DNA from: Deltaproteobacteria bacterium
Lineage (GTDB): Bacteria > JAEEML01
Length of the DNA stretch: 7,235 bases
Assembly (NCBI GenBank): GCA_016283195.1
Contig: JAEEML010000042.1
Location: 1 to 7,235 of the forward strand
Direction: 5' to 3'
Position 1 is the stretch's first letter. Every line of letters starts with the position of its first letter. The position numbers and the translations under genes were made by a program. The notes under the pieces were generated by a model that was given only the letters and a program-made list of their open reading frames with translations, had not been told where the DNA came from and made no database searches. Positions 6,125 to 7,235 of this stretch are shown here, piece after piece.

Positions 6125-7235
6125 ATGAACAAATCATCTGTGATTCGCAATATTGCTGCCGGAGCTATAATCGGCGGTCTGGCTCTAAACGGCTGTGGCG
6201 GCGGGCAAAAGAACAAAGTAAAAGCCGCACCGGAAACGGAGGTTAAAGTGCAGGAAAACGAAATAATAAAGCACGATGCGCCGGTATTTGTGGCGGGCGA
6301 TATTAATAAGCGCCTAGCCAATTGGGGCCAGGTGGCCCTCGATTTTGACGATAGCGCCCTCTCCGCCAGCGATAAAAAAGTGCTCAAATTGTTGGTAGAA
6401 GCCGCTGAGGTAGCCGATGAGCTCTCCAGAAAGCAAATCGACCTGCGCATTTTGCCCCTCAAAAAAGAGATACTTGAGGGCAATTATTCGGCCGAAGCCA
6501 AGGCGCTCTTTAAGACCTATAACGCTCCCTGGGATCAGCTAACTAACGGCGAATTGGTCTTTGGTGACTTTAAACGGCGCCCCGGCGGGGAGTTTTACCC
6601 CCACGACATGAGCAAAGAGGAATTTGAAAAGTTTTTGGCCGATAATCCCGATAAGCGCGAAGCTTTTACCTCTTATTTCACTGTTATTCGCCGCGACGAA
6701 GCCGGTAAACTGGTGGCTGTGCCTTATAGCCAGGCCTATGCCGAAGATATAGCCAAAATGGCTGCTCTCTTTAAAGAGGCCGCCGAAATTACCGAACACG
6801 CCGATTTAAAGAAGTATCTTTTAAGCCGGGCCGCTGCTTTGCAAAACGATGATTATATGGAATCCGACGGCGACTGGCTACACCTTAACGAAAGTCCCAT
6901 CGAGCTCACTTTCGGCCCTTATGAAGTCTATGACGATGAACTAATGAATTATAAAGCCATTTTTGAGGCTTATGTGGCCATAAAAGACCAGGAAGCATCC
7001 AGGCAACTGGCTAAAATCGGCACCATGATGGAAGAGCTGGACAAAAACTTCCCCATGAAGGAGGAGCTTAGAACTCCCATGCGCGGCCTGGGCTCCCCCA
7101 TTTCGGTGGTGACCAATGTCTATTGCGGCGGCTGCGGCGGCGTGCAAACTGTAGCCTTTAACCTGCCCAACGATGAAGTGACGCGGGCCAAATTCGGCTC
7201 CAAAAAGGTGATGATGCGCAATCTGATGGATGCCA
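6125..7235 (+). CDS. M49-type (dipeptidyl-peptidase III-like) lipoprotein, C-terminus beyond window
   Basis: 370 codons are visible and the frame is still open at the window end. The ATG at 6125 has GGAGG five bases upstream. The N-terminus is a lipoprotein signal: a hydrophobic stretch, then LALNGC with Cys24 followed by a Gly-rich linker. From about residue 60 the sequence resembles the bacterial M49/dipeptidyl-peptidase III-like group: FYPHDMSKEEFEKFLADN (157-174), TVIRRDEAGKLVAVPYSQAY (186-205), a DDYMESDGDW stretch (242-251), LTFGPYEVYDDELMNYKA (261-278), GVQTVAFNLPNDE (339-351) and GSKKVMMRNLMDA (358-370). Family members are zinc metallopeptidases removing dipeptides from the N-terminus of peptides; the HExxH or HExxxH zinc motif would come after the window edge and is not seen, so activity is unproven. 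An unusual CGGCGG lies at 334-339. Related bacterial proteins have sometimes been mislabelled in databases. Confidence 0.82.
   Translation, partial: MNKSSVIRNIAAGAIIGGLALNGCGGGQKNKVKAAPETEVKVQENEIIKHDAPVFVAGDINKRLANWGQVALDFDDSALSASDKKVLKLLVEAAEVADELSRKQIDLRILPLKKEILEGNYSAEAKALFKTYNAPWDQLTNGELVFGDFKRRPGGEFYPHDMSKEEFEKFLADNPDKREAFTSYFTVIRRDEAGKLVAVPYSQAYAEDIAKMAALFKEAAEITEHADLKKYLLSRAAALQNDDYMESDGDWLHLNESPIELTFGPYEVYDDELMNYKAIFEAYVAIKDQEASRQLAKIGTMMEELDKNFPMKEELRTPMRGLGSPISVVTNVYCGGCGGVQTVAFNLPNDEVTRAKFGSKKVMMRNLMDA

Noticed and set aside
6070-7147. Minus-strand open frames opposite the M49-type gene (6070-6483, 6539-6799, 6941-7147)
   Set aside because: The plus-strand frame is continuous, has a lipoprotein signal and family motifs along its length; the antisense frames have none.

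Overview
The window looks like chromosomal DNA from a diderm (Gram-negative type) bacterium. It holds housekeeping genes (xseB, dxs) beside secreted proteins, two of them with lipoprotein-type signal peptides, and the start of a resistance-nodulation-division (RND/MMPL) exporter. Base composition is mid-range by eye. There is no sign of a phage, plasmid, insertion sequence or CRISPR array. I cannot name the genus. The gene mix would suit a delta-proteobacterium-like or other little-studied lineage, but that is a guess.

Layout. Positions 1-5954 carry six genes on the minus strand that read as one probable operon. In transcription order they are: (1) a protein with an N-terminal PH-like domain, a very acidic linker and a C-terminal DUF4190-like membrane domain (5954-5193); (2) xseB, exonuclease VII small subunit (5183-4929); (3) dxs, 1-deoxy-D-xylulose-5-phosphate synthase (4902-3001); (4) a protein-arginine deiminase (PAD) with a lipoprotein-type signal (3004-1157); (5) an exported alpha-helical, HEAT-like protein (1157-279); (6) the first 65 codons of an RND/MMPL-family transporter, cut off by the window edge (195-1). 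Spacing is tight: 9 nt, 26 nt, an ATGA overlap, a TAATG overlap, then 83 nt. A 170-bp divergent region (5955-6124) separates this operon from a plus-strand gene (6125 to the window end). That gene encodes a predicted lipoprotein of the dipeptidyl-peptidase III (M49) type, truncated before its expected zinc site.

How the genes may work together. xseB followed by dxs is a familiar bacterial neighbourhood, with an ispA-type prenyltransferase often between them; that gene is absent here. The unusual part is what follows dxs. A PAD with all four catalytic positions recognisable (Asp278, His411, Asp413, Cys597) and a membrane-anchor signal is translationally coupled on both sides, to dxs upstream and to the exported helical protein downstream. 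PADs convert peptidyl-arginine to citrulline and are best known from vertebrates. With the MMPL exporter start and the divergent M49 lipoprotein, the locus suggests an envelope protein-modification and peptide-processing function. Only the individual families are well supported; the joint function is inference.
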